51,264 nucleotides of DNA from Verrucomicrobiota bacterium (GTDB lineage Bacteria; Verrucomicrobiota; Verrucomicrobiia; Verrucomicrobiales; Akkermansiaceae). Position 1 is the stretch's first letter. Every line of letters starts with the position of its first letter. The notes under the pieces are model-generated. The model did not search any database and was not told where the DNA came from. It saw nothing but the letters and a program-made list of their open reading frames with translations. Positions 16,838 through 27,800 of the stretch are shown piece after piece. The position numbers and the translations under genes are program-made. Where the stretch lies: contig JAPLUI010000086.1 in the NCBI GenBank assembly GCA_026397725.1, positions 1-51,264 of the forward strand, written 5' to 3'.

Positions 16838-19800
16838 ATGAAAACTTCAGAACTTGCGCGATCGAGGTCGCGCCGCTCCCTTGCCCCGGCGCTCGGCATG
16901 GCCATGTTTCTTGGCGCGGGCCTTGCCGCCACCGCGGCTCCGCCAGTGAGCGGATACAGCCGCTGGTTTGACGCATCGCAAATCACCGGCAAGGCGGACG
17001 GCAATTCCGTCACCACCTGGAACGACCTGAGCGGCAATGCCGCCCACGCCACGGTGCCGGGTGGCAATGCCGCGCCGGTCTATGTGGCCAACGCGGGCAC
17101 CGAGACCGGACTGCCCGCCGTCTATTTCGCCAAGAATGGTGGTGCCGGCGACAGCGCTGCCCTGAGGTTCACCAGAGACAGCGCCATTCGCACCGTCTTT
17201 TCCGTCTTCAAGGGCAACAGCTTCCTGCTGACCGATGCCGCGGCTTATGATTTCCATCGCCCCGGGGACGACACTCCGGCCGACCCGTTATGGGTTGGCG
17301 CCCCAAACAATTGGACGAGCGCCAATATCACGAACGGCACCACCTATGTGAACGGAACCTTGGTAAACGGCACCAGCGACGCCATGCCGACGAGCCTCCA
17401 CAACGGATTCAACCTGGTGGAAGTCCTCACCACCGGCACTGTGCAAGCCGATTCCTTCAACAAGGACCGCACCTACCATGCGGGCAATCAATACCAGGCC
17501 GAAGTCATCATCTACGACCGCCAGCTTAATGACGCGGAGCGCCTGTCCGTCGAGTTCTACTTGATGAACAAGTGGTTTTCCACCATCCCTCAAGCGAAGA
17601 TCCTCGCCTTTGGCCCGGGAGCCACGATTGGCCCCGTGGTAACCAACGCGGCCGCCATTTCATGGACCGTGCCCTTTGGAACCAATGTGACGAACCTCTC
17701 ACCGACCTTCACGATGTCCCCCGGGGCGACCTGCACCAAGGCATCCGGTTCCACCCAGAACTTCACCAGTCCGGTGCATTATATCGTCAAGGCCTCGGAT
17801 TTTGCCACCTCCGGCACCACCACCGATTACACCGTGACCGTCACCGTCGCGCCGGCCAGCACGGCCTGCGACATCCTCACCTTCGGTCTGCCGGGTAATC
17901 CCGGGTTCATCGATCAGGTCGCGAAAACCATCACTTGGACCGTGCCGGGGAGTCCGGGCGTGAGCAGCCTCGCTCCCACTTATACGCTGTCCCCGTCCGC
18001 CACGTGTTCCCCGCCTTCCGGCACCACCCTGAATTTCACCAGCCCGCAGACCTACACGGTCACCGCCCAGAACGGCACCACCCAAAAGACCTACACCGTG
18101 AAGGCGCTGACCTATCAGGCATGGACCTACTCCGGCTCGTTGTTCATCCTGACCACCCCGGACGGCGCCAACATCCCCGCCGGTGCCTCGGAAACCAACT
18201 TCCCGTTGCTGGTGCGGCTCACCAAGGATTCGTTAGATTTCAGCCAGGTCAAGACCGGTGGCGCTGATCTCCGCTTTGCCACAACCACAGGCATGCCGCT
18301 GGCCTACGAGATTGAGCAGTGGGATGCGGCAGCCAAAACCGCTGCCATCTGGGTGCGCATACCTGCTATTACAGGCAACGCGCGGCAGGAAATCAAGATG
18401 TACTGGGGCAAGGCCGATGCGGTCAGCGAATCGAACGGCCCATCTGTTTTCAATTCCACCAACGGCTATTGTTCGGTCATGCACATGAATGGAAATGTTC
18501 TGGATGCAACCGGCTCAACCTCGCCGGTCAATAACGGTGCCACCCCGACGACGGCGGTAATCGGCAGTACGACCTGGAATCTGCACAACAGCAGCATCAA
18601 TGCGTCGAGCATCACCAATTTTCCGTCGGGCGACAACCCCTCCTCCTCAGGCGAAGTCTGGATCAGGGCAAGGCAAATCAACAGCGGTTGGAGCATGCCG
18701 CTGGCTTGGGGAAACCAGAATGCGTATGGCTGGAATACGTGGATCATGCAGATTGGCTTTTGGGGTAGCCCAACTGTTTTGCCGGCTCCTCTCACCTGCC
18801 GGGGGCCTGCATCGGCTTCCGGCGCCACCGCACTCGCAGCGCAGCAATGGTATCATGTGGTTTATACCTCATCAAATGGGACCGGGAAACTTTATGTCAA
18901 TGGCGCGCTTGACGCCACTGCGTCAGGGGGCACGATATCCATCACGAATCCTCAAGCCATGTATTTAGGGGGCGATGACCTGGACGTGGATGAGGCGCGC
19001 GTTTCCAGTGTGGTGCGTTCCGCCAACTGGGTGAAGATGGAGTATGAAAATCAGAAGCCCCTGCAAACGTTGTTAGGCAATGTGGTGCAGGCCGGTTCGA
19101 CGTTTTCCGCCACTCCGCCGTCGGTGACCATGAACGAAGGCACCACCACCACCCTGAGCGGTCAGGCCGGCGGTGCCCAGAAGGTCTATTGGAGCCTCGT
19201 GCGGAATGGCGTGGAAACCATACTCGCCACCGACCAGTTCACTTATACGGTGAGTGCCGGCCGGGTCACCGGCAACCAATCGTTCGTCATCCGCTTCAAG
19301 GGGATCTATCCGCCGGTAAACCAGACGGTGGACATTCCCGTCACGGTTACTGATACCATTCCCGACCCGGTGTTCACCCTGAGCGCCTCGACCAGCCAGT
19401 GGGATGGCCGGCAGACGATGACCGTCACGCCGGTCATTTCCAACCTGGCGGCCTTGCAGGCGGCCGGGGTGGCCAACCTGACTTACAAATGGAGTGTGGC
19501 GGGCGTCGCCGTGGCCAAGACGATCACCGCAGGCACGCCCACCGTGCCCGGCGTGTTGACGCTGACGCGCGCCCAAGGCAGCGGCCCGCTGACCGTGACG
19601 CTGGTGCTGGACAACGGCGGCGCTCTGGTATCTAACACCAAAACCATCACCGTCCAGGAACCCGCGAGCGATGCCTGGGTGCAACGCACGCCGGGCGCCA
19701 CCGAAAAACCGGTGAGCAAACAATTCTTCGCGCGTGACCCGGATACCAACAACGGCACGATCTATTACAATGGCACGGGTGCCGGGACCACCCCGGTCTA

Positions 19801-21697
19801 TCTGAAAGTCTATGCCAAACCCAACGGAGGAACCGAGGCGCAATACGGGCAAACCTTCCGCCAAACACCCCTGGCAGGCGCTTATGCCTTTGCGTTGCCG
19901 ATCGCCGCAGGCCTGGTGACTTACAAGGTCGAGTTTGGCACGACCTCCGGCTCAACCGACAAGCCAACCAATACCGTGACCGATCTGGTCTGCGGCGATG
20001 CCTACCTCATTGAGGGCCAGTCCAACGCCGAGGCCACCAACAACGACGTGCCAGCCGACACCGCCACCAGTCCGTGGATCCGTTCCTATGGCAGCACGCT
20101 CGGCTGGGGCTATGCGACCAACAAGGACTCGGAATTGCAACTCGGCGTCTGGGGCTGGATCTGGGCCAAACACATGTCAGCCACCTACAGCATGCCCATC
20201 TGCATCATCAATGGCGCGGTGGGCGGCACCCGCATCGACCAGCATCAGCCCAATCCCGCGGGCCATTCGCTGCCGGGCAGCCTGTATTCGATCTATGCCA
20301 CCCTCTACAACCGGATTGTGGCGGCCAAACTCACCCACGGCATCCGCGCCGTGCTGTGGCACCAGGGTGAACAGGACCAGGGGTCCGGCGGACCTGACGG
20401 CGATTATGATTACAAGTTCTATCAGCAATACTTCGTGGACATGTCCGCCGCGTGGAAACAGGATTTCCCCAACATCCGGAAATACTATATCTTCCAGATC
20501 TGGCCGGCCGCCTGCGGCGACACATCGAGGAACGATCAACTGCGCGAGGTACAGCGGACCCTGCCATTTCTGTATTCCAACATGCGCATCATGAGCACCC
20601 TGGGCATCGTCCCCGGTTCGGGCTGCCATTATGTGCTGGAGGGCTATCAGAAATTCTCCGACCTGATCAGCCCGCTGGTGGAACAGGACTTCTACGGCTA
20701 CGCGCCCGGCACCGTGTTCAGCGCGCCGAACCTGAAAAAGGCTTACTATAGCACCACCGCACGCACCGAAATCACCCTGGAGTTCGACCAGAACATCGCC
20801 CCGTGGATAGCCGCCACCAAGGGACTGTTCTATCTGGATGGCGTCGCCGGCAAGGTGTCCTCGGGCAGCGTATCGGGCAAGGTCGTCAAACTCACCCTCA
20901 CCGCCGCTTCCACTGCCAAAGCCATCACTTATGTGCAGGGCAGCGCCTGGGATAGCGTCCAGGGCAACCTGCTCTACGGCAGCAACGGCATCGCTGCCCT
21001 CACCTTCGCCGATGTCCCGCTCACCCCACCAACCCCAACCGGACTGGGCGCCACCCCGGGCGCCAGCCAGGTGGCCCTTACGTGGACCGCGGCGGCCGGC
21101 GCCACCGGCTATAACATCAAACGCTCAACCACCAGTGGCGGTCCCTACGCGGTGATCGGCACCACGACGGGCACCGCAAGTTATACCGATTCGACGGCAA
21201 CCAACGGCACCACCTATTACTATGTGGTTTCAGCCAGCAACACCGCCGGCGAGAGTTCCGACTCCAACCAGGCCGGCGCCACACCTAACACACCCTATGG
21301 CGCCTGGGCAGCCAACCCCGCGCAGGGACTCACCGCCGGGGTGAACGCCGGCCCCTTGGGCGATCCCGACCGCGACGGCATCACCAACGTGCTGGAGTTT
21401 GTGTTAGGCGGCACGCCGATGGTGCCATCGCAAACCATCCTGCCCAAGCTGACCCACACCGGCGGCTCATGGTTCTATGAGTATGACCGCAGCGACCTCT
21501 CGCAACCGCCAGCCACCACCCAGGAAGTGCAATATGGCAACGATCTATCAGGATGGACGTCCGTCACCATCCCGCTGACCGGCGCCGGACCTGTTGTCGC
21601 GATCACTCCCGGAACACCCTCGGATCACGTCAAGGTCAACCTTCCCAATCCTGGCACCAACGGTTTCGTCCGCCTCAAGGTCACCCAGCCTAACTGA
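16838..21697 (+). CDS. Giant exported LamG/DUF2341/SASA esterase
   Basis: 1619 residues with a signal peptide (cleavage near ATAAPPVSG). Domains in order: LamG-like lectin (about 30-248, closely related to the start of the 8085 protein); two DUF5018-like beta repeats (about 248-425, ISWTVPFGTNVTNLSPTF); DUF2341 (about 435-548, NFPLLVRLTKDSLDF, EIKMYWGKADAVSESNG); a second LamG fold (about 548-747); Ig-like repeats (about 755-940); SASA/SGNH esterase (about 1050-1290); fibronectin type III (about 1395-1485); and a DPDRDGITNVLEF tail. Catalytic blocks are intact: nucleophile Ser1062 in EGQSN, GGTRID, WHQGEQD (His1175, Glu1178) and a terminal His1264 in SGCHY. It should remove O-acetyl groups from a glycan while the lectin modules hold the substrate. 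This is the most complete SASA enzyme of the first cluster. Confidence 0.85.
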   Translation: MKTSELARSRSRRSLAPALGMAMFLGAGLAATAAPPVSGYSRWFDASQITGKADGNSVTTWNDLSGNAAHATVPGGNAAPVYVANAGTETGLPAVYFAKNGGAGDSAALRFTRDSAIRTVFSVFKGNSFLLTDAAAYDFHRPGDDTPADPLWVGAPNNWTSANITNGTTYVNGTLVNGTSDAMPTSLHNGFNLVEVLTTGTVQADSFNKDRTYHAGNQYQAEVIIYDRQLNDAERLSVEFYLMNKWFSTIPQAKILAFGPGATIGPVVTNAAAISWTVPFGTNVTNLSPTFTMSPGATCTKASGSTQNFTSPVHYIVKASDFATSGTTTDYTVTVTVAPASTACDILTFGLPGNPGFIDQVAKTITWTVPGSPGVSSLAPTYTLSPSATCSPPSGTTLNFTSPQTYTVTAQNGTTQKTYTVKALTYQAWTYSGSLFILTTPDGANIPAGASETNFPLLVRLTKDSLDFSQVKTGGADLRFATTTGMPLAYEIEQWDAAAKTAAIWVRIPAITGNARQEIKMYWGKADAVSESNGPSVFNSTNGYCSVMHMNGNVLDATGSTSPVNNGATPTTAVIGSTTWNLHNSSINASSITNFPSGDNPSSSGEVWIRARQINSGWSMPLAWGNQNAYGWNTWIMQIGFWGSPTVLPAPLTCRGPASASGATALAAQQWYHVVYTSSNGTGKLYVNGALDATASGGTISITNPQAMYLGGDDLDVDEARVSSVVRSANWVKMEYENQKPLQTLLGNVVQAGSTFSATPPSVTMNEGTTTTLSGQAGGAQKVYWSLVRNGVETILATDQFTYTVSAGRVTGNQSFVIRFKGIYPPVNQTVDIPVTVTDTIPDPVFTLSASTSQWDGRQTMTVTPVISNLAALQAAGVANLTYKWSVAGVAVAKTITAGTPTVPGVLTLTRAQGSGPLTVTLVLDNGGALVSNTKTITVQEPASDAWVQRTPGATEKPVSKQFFARDPDTNNGTIYYNGTGAGTTPVYLKVYAKPNGGTEAQYGQTFRQTPLAGAYAFALPIAAGLVTYKVEFGTTSGSTDKPTNTVTDLVCGDAYLIEGQSNAEATNNDVPADTATSPWIRSYGSTLGWGYATNKDSELQLGVWGWIWAKHMSATYSMPICIINGAVGGTRIDQHQPNPAGHSLPGSLYSIYATLYNRIVAAKLTHGIRAVLWHQGEQDQGSGGPDGDYDYKFYQQYFVDMSAAWKQDFPNIRKYYIFQIWPAACGDTSRNDQLREVQRTLPFLYSNMRIMSTLGIVPGSGCHYVLEGYQKFSDLISPLVEQDFYGYAPGTVFSAPNLKKAYYSTTARTEITLEFDQNIAPWIAATKGLFYLDGVAGKVSSGSVSGKVVKLTLTAASTAKAITYVQGSAWDSVQGNLLYGSNGIAALTFADVPLTPPTPTGLGATPGASQVALTWTAAAGATGYNIKRSTTSGGPYAVIGTTTGTASYTDSTATNGTTYYYVVSASNTAGESSDSNQAGATPNTPYGAWAANPAQGLTAGVNAGPLGDPDRDGITNVLEFVLGGTPMVPSQTILPKLTHTGGSWFYEYDRSDLSQPPATTQEVQYGNDLSGWTSVTIPLTGAGPVVAITPGTPSDHVKVNLPNPGTNGFVRLKVTQPN

Positions 21698-21748
21698 TCG
21701 AAACGCTCAAGCCAAACGAGAACCAAGAATCAAGGAAAGAAACAGAAC

Positions 21749-23908
21749 ATGAATACCCGGAAAAACAACGGTAACGTACGCGGCGCGGCGCCGTGGAGGT
21801 CAGTGTCCCTGGCATGCGTCATGGCGCTGGTCCCTGCGGTTGCGCCGGGAGCACCGGAATACTATACGGAGCCGCCGCTCTATGGCATGCGTCCGAATCC
21901 CAACGCGGAGACCGAGATGGGACCCATCGGGGCTACCGGGATCGAGGCGCGTATCTACCCTGGTGTAAAGGTCACCGTGGAGAACATTCAGCCGAACACC
22001 CCGGCCTACGGCAAGTTGAGCAAGGGTGACGTCGTTCTCGGCATCAACGGCGCGATGCTCGAAGGGAAGAACCCGCTGGTAGTGCTTGGCACGGCGCTGA
22101 CGCAGGCCGAGGCCACCGACGGAATGCTGGCCTTTGACATCAAGCCGGGCAAAGACGGCGCGCCCAAACAGGTGACCATCACGATCCCGGTGCTGGGAGC
22201 ATATAGCAAGAACAACATTGGCTGGGGTCATTGGGATTATGGATTCAGTCCCAGTTATGAGGCTGGCGGTGGCATGATTCATTCCGCCGGCAACCAGGTG
22301 TTGCTGACCCTGGTGATGTGCAAGGCGTGCGGAGTCAATGTTGATGAAAAGACCCTGCTGGGTGCGCTCAAACACTGGTACCGCTTTGCCGGCCATGGCA
22401 CCATCCCCGTTGCCGACAACCGCCCCTGGCACGTCTTCCGATCCGGCGGCCGCGACGGCGCCACCGCTGCGGTGATGCATGTCGCCAGCGGAGCGAAGGG
22501 GAACGCCACCATTTACAAGCGGGCCAATGAATATTTCTCCATGACCGCGCTCACCAGTTGGCCGTCCCGGGAATACAACTGGGAGGTCATCTGGGACAGT
22601 CTGGCCAGCCCATACATGCTCGAATACAACCCGGATATGTACTATCAGACGCAGCAGCGGTTTCGCTGGTCGTATGATCTGTACCGGCAGGCGTCGGGGG
22701 CCTTTTGGTTTCAGCCAGGCCACGAATCCCTGAATGCGACCGACGCGGGCATCTCGCTGGCGCTGGCCTTCACCGCGCCACTCAAGACCCTGCACCTGAC
22801 CGGTGCCCCGCGCTCGAAGTATGCCAAGGACTTCACCCTGCCCGAGCATCTCTGGGGCACGGAAGCGGACCTGGCGTTTCTGTCTGCCAAGCCCAACAAG
22901 GACTTCTACAAGTATGGCAAGGAAGACGAAATCCAAGTTCCGTTCTGGCAGCTACCCGTCGGGCTGCAGTATGGCCCACAGAATGTGAAAGGGCTGCCTC
23001 TCGACATGATGCTCAAGAACGTGCGGCATGCACGCTACGAAGTTCGCACGGCTGCCGCCAAAGCCCTGTGCCTGAACCAACGCTTCAGCGAGTTGGAAGA
23101 ACTGCTGCGCGATCCTGATCCGCGCCTCCGCCGCGCGGCGCTGGATGGCATCAACGACTACCACTCGTGGTTCCTCGAACCTGCGGTGGGTAGGCAAGCT
23201 CTGAAGGCCGGGGAGTACACTCCTGCCATGAATGAGGCGATCACCGAAATCCTGAGGGATCCCAAGGAGGCGTGGTATGTCACGGATGGCGCGCTGCAGG
23301 CACTGCACCATGCCCCGGTCGAGTTGATTAAGAAAAACATCCCCCACATCCTGCCATGGGCAACCCACGAGGACTGGTGGCTGCGTGAGTCCGCTTTCAT
23401 GGCCTTGATGGGGCTGCAGGAGGATGAGGCACTCTTCACGAAATACCTGCCGACCCTGACCGGTATCATGGCCAAAGAGTATAACTACAACCCGCATTTC
23501 CAGATGATCCAACAACTCAGGATGGCATCGAAAAAGTGGAAGAACGACAGTCCGGTGGGCAAGCTGATTATTGCCGGCTTTGCACGAGCGACCAAGGAGA
23601 GCAAGGTTCTGCCGGATGTGGGCGCGCTCCCGCGTTCCCGCGAGGGAGCGACCAACATGGTCGAATCGGCTTTGGCATTGATCAGGCAAGCGCCCGAGTC
23701 CGCCGCAGGACTTGCGGAGTTGCTCGCCGCTGGCGGCCAATTGGGGGTCATGGATACCACGAGTCTCATGAAGATCGTGAAGAACCAGGATGGTGACGTG
23801 AGTGACCGCTTCGTCGGGTTGTACCCGGCGCTTGCAACGCTCCCCCCCGAGCAGAAAAAGATCCCTTCAAGAACAACTCCGACTGGGGGGATGGCGAATT
23901 TCTCCTGA
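21749..23908 (+). CDS. DUF6288-type PDZ/HEAT protein with two internal deletions
   Basis: 719 residues in frame, against 1027 in the intact paralogue at 31332. AAGGAAAG lies upstream of the ATG. A signal peptide is followed by a PDZ domain (about 70-125, YPGVKVTVENIQPNTPAYGK, KGDVVLGINGAML). After LGAYSKN about 110 residues of the paralogue are missing in frame, and the sequence resumes at GWGHWDYGFSP. The DUF6288 core (VNVDEKTLLGALKHWYRF) and HEAT-like region (LRDPDPRLRRAALDG, DWWLRESAFMALMGL) follow. After TLPPEQKK about 120 more residues are missing and the frame is shifted. The protein ends 19 residues later, and its beta-sandwich domain continues in another frame at 23860-24225. The gene is probably non-functional or encodes a shortened protein. 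Its role in the family is unknown. Confidence 0.82.
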   Translation: MNTRKNNGNVRGAAPWRSVSLACVMALVPAVAPGAPEYYTEPPLYGMRPNPNAETEMGPIGATGIEARIYPGVKVTVENIQPNTPAYGKLSKGDVVLGINGAMLEGKNPLVVLGTALTQAEATDGMLAFDIKPGKDGAPKQVTITIPVLGAYSKNNIGWGHWDYGFSPSYEAGGGMIHSAGNQVLLTLVMCKACGVNVDEKTLLGALKHWYRFAGHGTIPVADNRPWHVFRSGGRDGATAAVMHVASGAKGNATIYKRANEYFSMTALTSWPSREYNWEVIWDSLASPYMLEYNPDMYYQTQQRFRWSYDLYRQASGAFWFQPGHESLNATDAGISLALAFTAPLKTLHLTGAPRSKYAKDFTLPEHLWGTEADLAFLSAKPNKDFYKYGKEDEIQVPFWQLPVGLQYGPQNVKGLPLDMMLKNVRHARYEVRTAAAKALCLNQRFSELEELLRDPDPRLRRAALDGINDYHSWFLEPAVGRQALKAGEYTPAMNEAITEILRDPKEAWYVTDGALQALHHAPVELIKKNIPHILPWATHEDWWLRESAFMALMGLQEDEALFTKYLPTLTGIMAKEYNYNPHFQMIQQLRMASKKWKNDSPVGKLIIAGFARATKESKVLPDVGALPRSREGATNMVESALALIRQAPESAAGLAELLAAGGQLGVMDTTSLMKIVKNQDGDVSDRFVGLYPALATLPPEQKKIPSRTTPTGGMANFS

Positions 23909-24225
23909 TGCGTACGACCATCGATGTGACGGACCTGGACAATGACTACTATCGTCTCAACATCCTGGCAGACCAAGGGTATCACATCTACCTGAACGGC
24001 CACAAGATCCACTCATTCCCCTGGCTCGAACACTTCCCGAAGTATGTCCAGATCATGCTCGGCAAGGAGGCGATCAGTCATCTGAAGAAAGGCGCCAACA
24101 CGTTGGCCGTCTATTGCAACGTGCGGTACGAACAGGACGCGCAGACCATGAAGTATCATCCTGTCGGGCAGATGGACCTCTCTCTCGAAGGCCTCAAGAA
24201 GAAAGAGCTCGGCCTCACCCGGTAG
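23860..24225 (+). pseudogene. Out-of-frame C-terminal beta-sandwich of the preceding DUF6288 protein
   Basis: From 23860 this frame reads DPFKNNSDWGDGEFLLMRTT and on through YRLNILADQGYHIYLNGHKI to LSLEGLKKKELG. It matches the C-terminal module of the intact DUF6288 protein at 31332 (SDWGKGEFIVMRTS, FKFYLNGQGI) and the nested module of the SASA enzyme at 34454. The ATG at 23908 inside it is an ordinary methionine codon (LLMRTT), not a genuine start. Confidence 0.75.
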
Positions 24226-24805
24226 TTCAAATCCTGTGTGGGAAGGGACTTGCAACGACTTCTCTGGTCTCTCGGGTCAACCACGAATGCCCTTATTTAA
24301 GACTGCTTTGGGACGGTTTCTGTGGCCGCGCATGCAATGTCCTCCTAAAGATGTTCGATGCGCCGGTGGCCGAGTTCGAGGAGCCGGCGCACTGCGGCGA
24401 GATGGGCCGACAGGTGGTCCGGTCCGACACCCGCGAGCGGCACGTTTCCCCGCCTCCCGAACAGCGCGAAGGTTGGCACCGGTTGCGCCGCGAACCACTC
24501 CAGCACATCGTGCGACCCCGCGCTAACGATCCACGCGCCAGCGTCGGTCCCGGCCATCAAACGCGCGACCCGCTGCACATTCATCTCCATTTCGCGCTGG
24601 GATATTCCGACGAAAATTGAGCCAATCGCCTCGTGATGGCGGTTGCGTGACCGGCGGGGATGCCATTATCCTCCGCCCATGTTCAGTGAGATGGAACCCC
24701 GGTGCCATACCAGGCAATGCCGCCAATGGCATGGCGGACTACCCTTGTGCGTGCTTACACCATACTCTTCAGATACGGAGCGTTCTCCAACGAATTGAAT
24801 AAGCC
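24226..24805. other. Intergenic stretch with only a regulator relic
   Basis: Apart from the minus-strand regulator fragment (24345-24665), I see no gene, RNA, terminator or CATGCGAT element here. The last 140 bases should hold the promoter of the kinase gene at 24806, but no convincing -35/-10 pair stands out. Confidence 0.5.
24345..24665 (-). pseudogene. Sugar-binding-type transcriptional regulator, central fragment
   Basis: The minus-strand frame is open from 24665 to a stop at about 24345. It reads EAIGSIFVGISQREMEMNVQ, AGTDAGAWIVSAGSHDVLEW, FAAQPVPTFALFGRRGNVPL and LLELGHRRIEHL. This is the first half of a LacI-type effector domain in the same regulator family as the fragment at 4522-4920. 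That fragment supplies the second half, starting about 50 residues later in the family. The DNA-binding domain is absent here too. The ATG at 24590 lies inside the conserved region and is unlikely to be a real start. The two relics could be halves of one split ancestral gene or of two paralogues. Confidence 0.68.
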
Positions 24806-27800
24806 ATGACAATGACCGCCCTAACAGGTGTCCCCCTGCTGCTGACGCTCTTTGCGTCGGCGGGCGTCCGTGCGGAAGAACCTGCCGCCGCCTCGGCCGG
24901 TCCCTCCGGTCCTTCGCCTTCGCCGGCGCCCTCGACCAACTCGGCCTGGATCAGCCGTGCGTGGCAGTCCGACGATGGGCTGCCGGGCAATAGGGTTGTG
25001 GGTGTAGCCCAGACGCCCGACGGGTTTGTACGGGTGGCCACCGAAAGCGGCCTGGCCCGCTTTGATGGGGTGCAGTTCCGGGAAGCCGCTTCGGCCGGCG
25101 TCATCGCCCCCTCGGGCAGCAGGATACTGGGGTTCTTGGCGGATAGTCGTGGCCGCCTCTGGCTGGGCAAGCTGACCAGCACCGCCGGAGGGGCGGTGGT
25201 CTGCGTGGAGGCGGGCCGGACCCGGCTCTTTACCCATGACGACGGACTGATTGACTCGCCAGTGCTGGGGCTAATGGAAGACGGCGAGGGCGCAGTATGG
25301 GCCACCTCCCCCGACGGTGTCTGCCGCATCCAACAAGGGCGCATCCGCTCCTTTGCCGGCAAGGCGGGTTTGACCGGATCCGGGCCTCCTCACCTGGCCA
25401 TGGACGGTCGCGGGCGGTTATGGTTCGCGGAGCAGCGCCGTGTGGGGGTATATCGCGAAGGGGCGTTTCGCACGCTCCTGACCTTGGGTGAGTCGCACAC
25501 AGCCCTGAGTGGAGCGAAGTCCGGCGGCATTTGGATTTGCGTGGGAACGCGCGTGTTGAAGTACACCGGCGATGGTGAACCGCAGGATCTCGGCGTGCTG
25601 GCGCCCAATCGGCCCGAGGTGAAGCCCAACATCGTTTGTGAAGACCGGCGGGGCTGGCTTTGGGTGGGAACGGGCAAGACTGGATTGTTCCTTTACAACG
25701 GTTCAGGTTTCCAATTGGTGGACCGGCCGTCTCATGAGATTCTTAGTCTGGCGGAAGACCGGGAGAGTAATCTCTGGGCAGGCACCGATGGCGGCGGCTT
25801 GGTCCGGGTCAAACCCCGCGCCTTCAATTTGGAGGTGCTGAGTTCCGACTCCCCGGATGGGATGCGGTCGGTGTGTCAGGACGCCGGCGGGACGCTCTGG
25901 GCCGTCACGCTCAGCGGCCGGTTGGCGCAAAAAAAAGGGTCGCTCTGGCGGGTCCTCTCCGCCCAAGACGGCTGGTCCGGCCCGCCGGCTACCTGCGTGA
26001 CACCGGCGCCGGAGGGCGGCGTCTGGGTGGGCACCGAAAGTGAAGGCCTGCACGGTTGGCGCGAGGGGGTGGAGCGCTCGATCACCACCTCAAACGGTCT
26101 GGCGGGCAGTGCCGTGAGTGTCCTGCTGACCACCCCCTCGGGTGATGTCTGGGTCGGGACAGTTGGCATGCAAGCGGTCCAACGGCTGCGGGCCGGCCAG
26201 ATCCAGACCTTCATGCTGCCCCAGATCCTGGGTCCTTTCGGCAGCCTGGCGGTGGATGCAGCCGGCCAGGTCTGGGCCGCCACCGAGGGCGGCGTGCTCG
26301 CGCGGGTTGACGGCACGACGCTGGCGGACGAAACCACCAACACCTTGGGCGTCGTCCACCCGATCAGCTCGCTCTGTGCCACACCCGACGGCAGCCTCTG
26401 GATCGGCTATCGCGGCCGGGGAGTGGGGCGGCTCAAGCAGGGGCGCTTCACCCGGTTCGACCATGAGCAAGGGCTCCTGGACGACTTCATCAATGGTGTC
26501 CTGGCGGACGGACGTGGCCGGCTTTGGTTTGCCGCAAACCGGGGGTTGTTTTGCGTCGCGGTGCAGGAATTCGAGTCGCTGGCCGAGGGTCGGAAGAGGC
26601 GAGTGCATCCGGTGGTCTATGGGCGGGACGAAGGCCTGCCAATCTCGCATCCCGTCAGACACGACTGGTCGGGTGAATGGCGGAGTGTCGATGGTCGCTT
26701 GTGGATGTCCATGGCGAGCGGGGTGGCGGCGGTGGCCCCGGACAAGTTGACGGAAAATCGGGAGCCGCCAGCCGTGGTAATTGAGCGACTGACGGTGGAT
26801 GGCCGGACGGTGGCGGCCTATGAAGCCGGCGAGCAAGCGGAGGGGCCGAACTCAGCCACGCCGATCGAGTTACGTCAGTCTGGGGAGCGCCTGCGCCTGC
26901 CGCCCGGCGTGCGCCAGATGGAGCTGGAATACACGGGTTTGAGTTTCGTGTCGCCGCACAACGTTGCGTTCAAGTACCGGCTGGAAGGATTGGACAGCGA
27001 TTGGGTGGAGGCCGGCTCGCGGCGAGTCGCTTATTACAGCCACCTGGTGCCTGGGGACTACCGATTCAAGGTGATGGCTTGCAACAACGACGGGGTCTGG
27101 AACGACGCCGGAGCGTCGCTGGCCATCACCGTGCTGCCCTACTTTTGGCAGACGGGATGGTTCATCGGCCTGGCAGCACTGACGGCGCTGGGCGCCGCCG
27201 GAGGCACCGCTCGCCAGATGGAACGGCGTAGGCTGCGGCGCAAACTGGAAACCCTCGAACGCCAGCAAGTCATCGAGCGCGAGCGGGTGCGCATCGCCAA
27301 GGACATCCATGATGACCTCGGCGCCAGCCTGACACACATCAAGCTACTTGGCGAATTGGTCGAGGGCGAGGACACCGTGGCCGGGGTGTTCACTCATACT
27401 CGCAAGATGGCCGAGACCACGCGTGGGATGGCCGAGGCGCTGGACGAAATCGTGTGGGCAGTGCGTCCGCAGAACGACACACTGGAGAGCCTGGTGGACT
27501 ATATGGGCCGCGCGGCGGACGAGTTCTTCGAGAACACGCGTGTCCTTTGTCGGCAGAACCTGTCGCGCCCGGTGCCAGCGTGTGAGGTGTCGGCGGAGGT
27601 GCGCCACAACCTTTTCCTGGCTTTCCGGGAGGCCCTCAGCAACATAGGCAAGCATGCGCAAGCCACCGAAGTCAGTATTGACCTGGCCATCGATCTGCCG
27701 CGCCTGCGCATTGTGATTGTGGACAACGGCAAAGGCTTCGATCCGGCGTTGGTCCGTCCGGGCCGCAACGGGCTGACCAACCTGAGCCAGCGGTTGGCGG

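Noticed and set aside
23908..24225. Separate small gene starting at ATG 23908
   Set aside because: The conserved beta-sandwich begins before this ATG (SDWGDGEFLLMRTT), so it is the displaced end of the DUF6288 gene.
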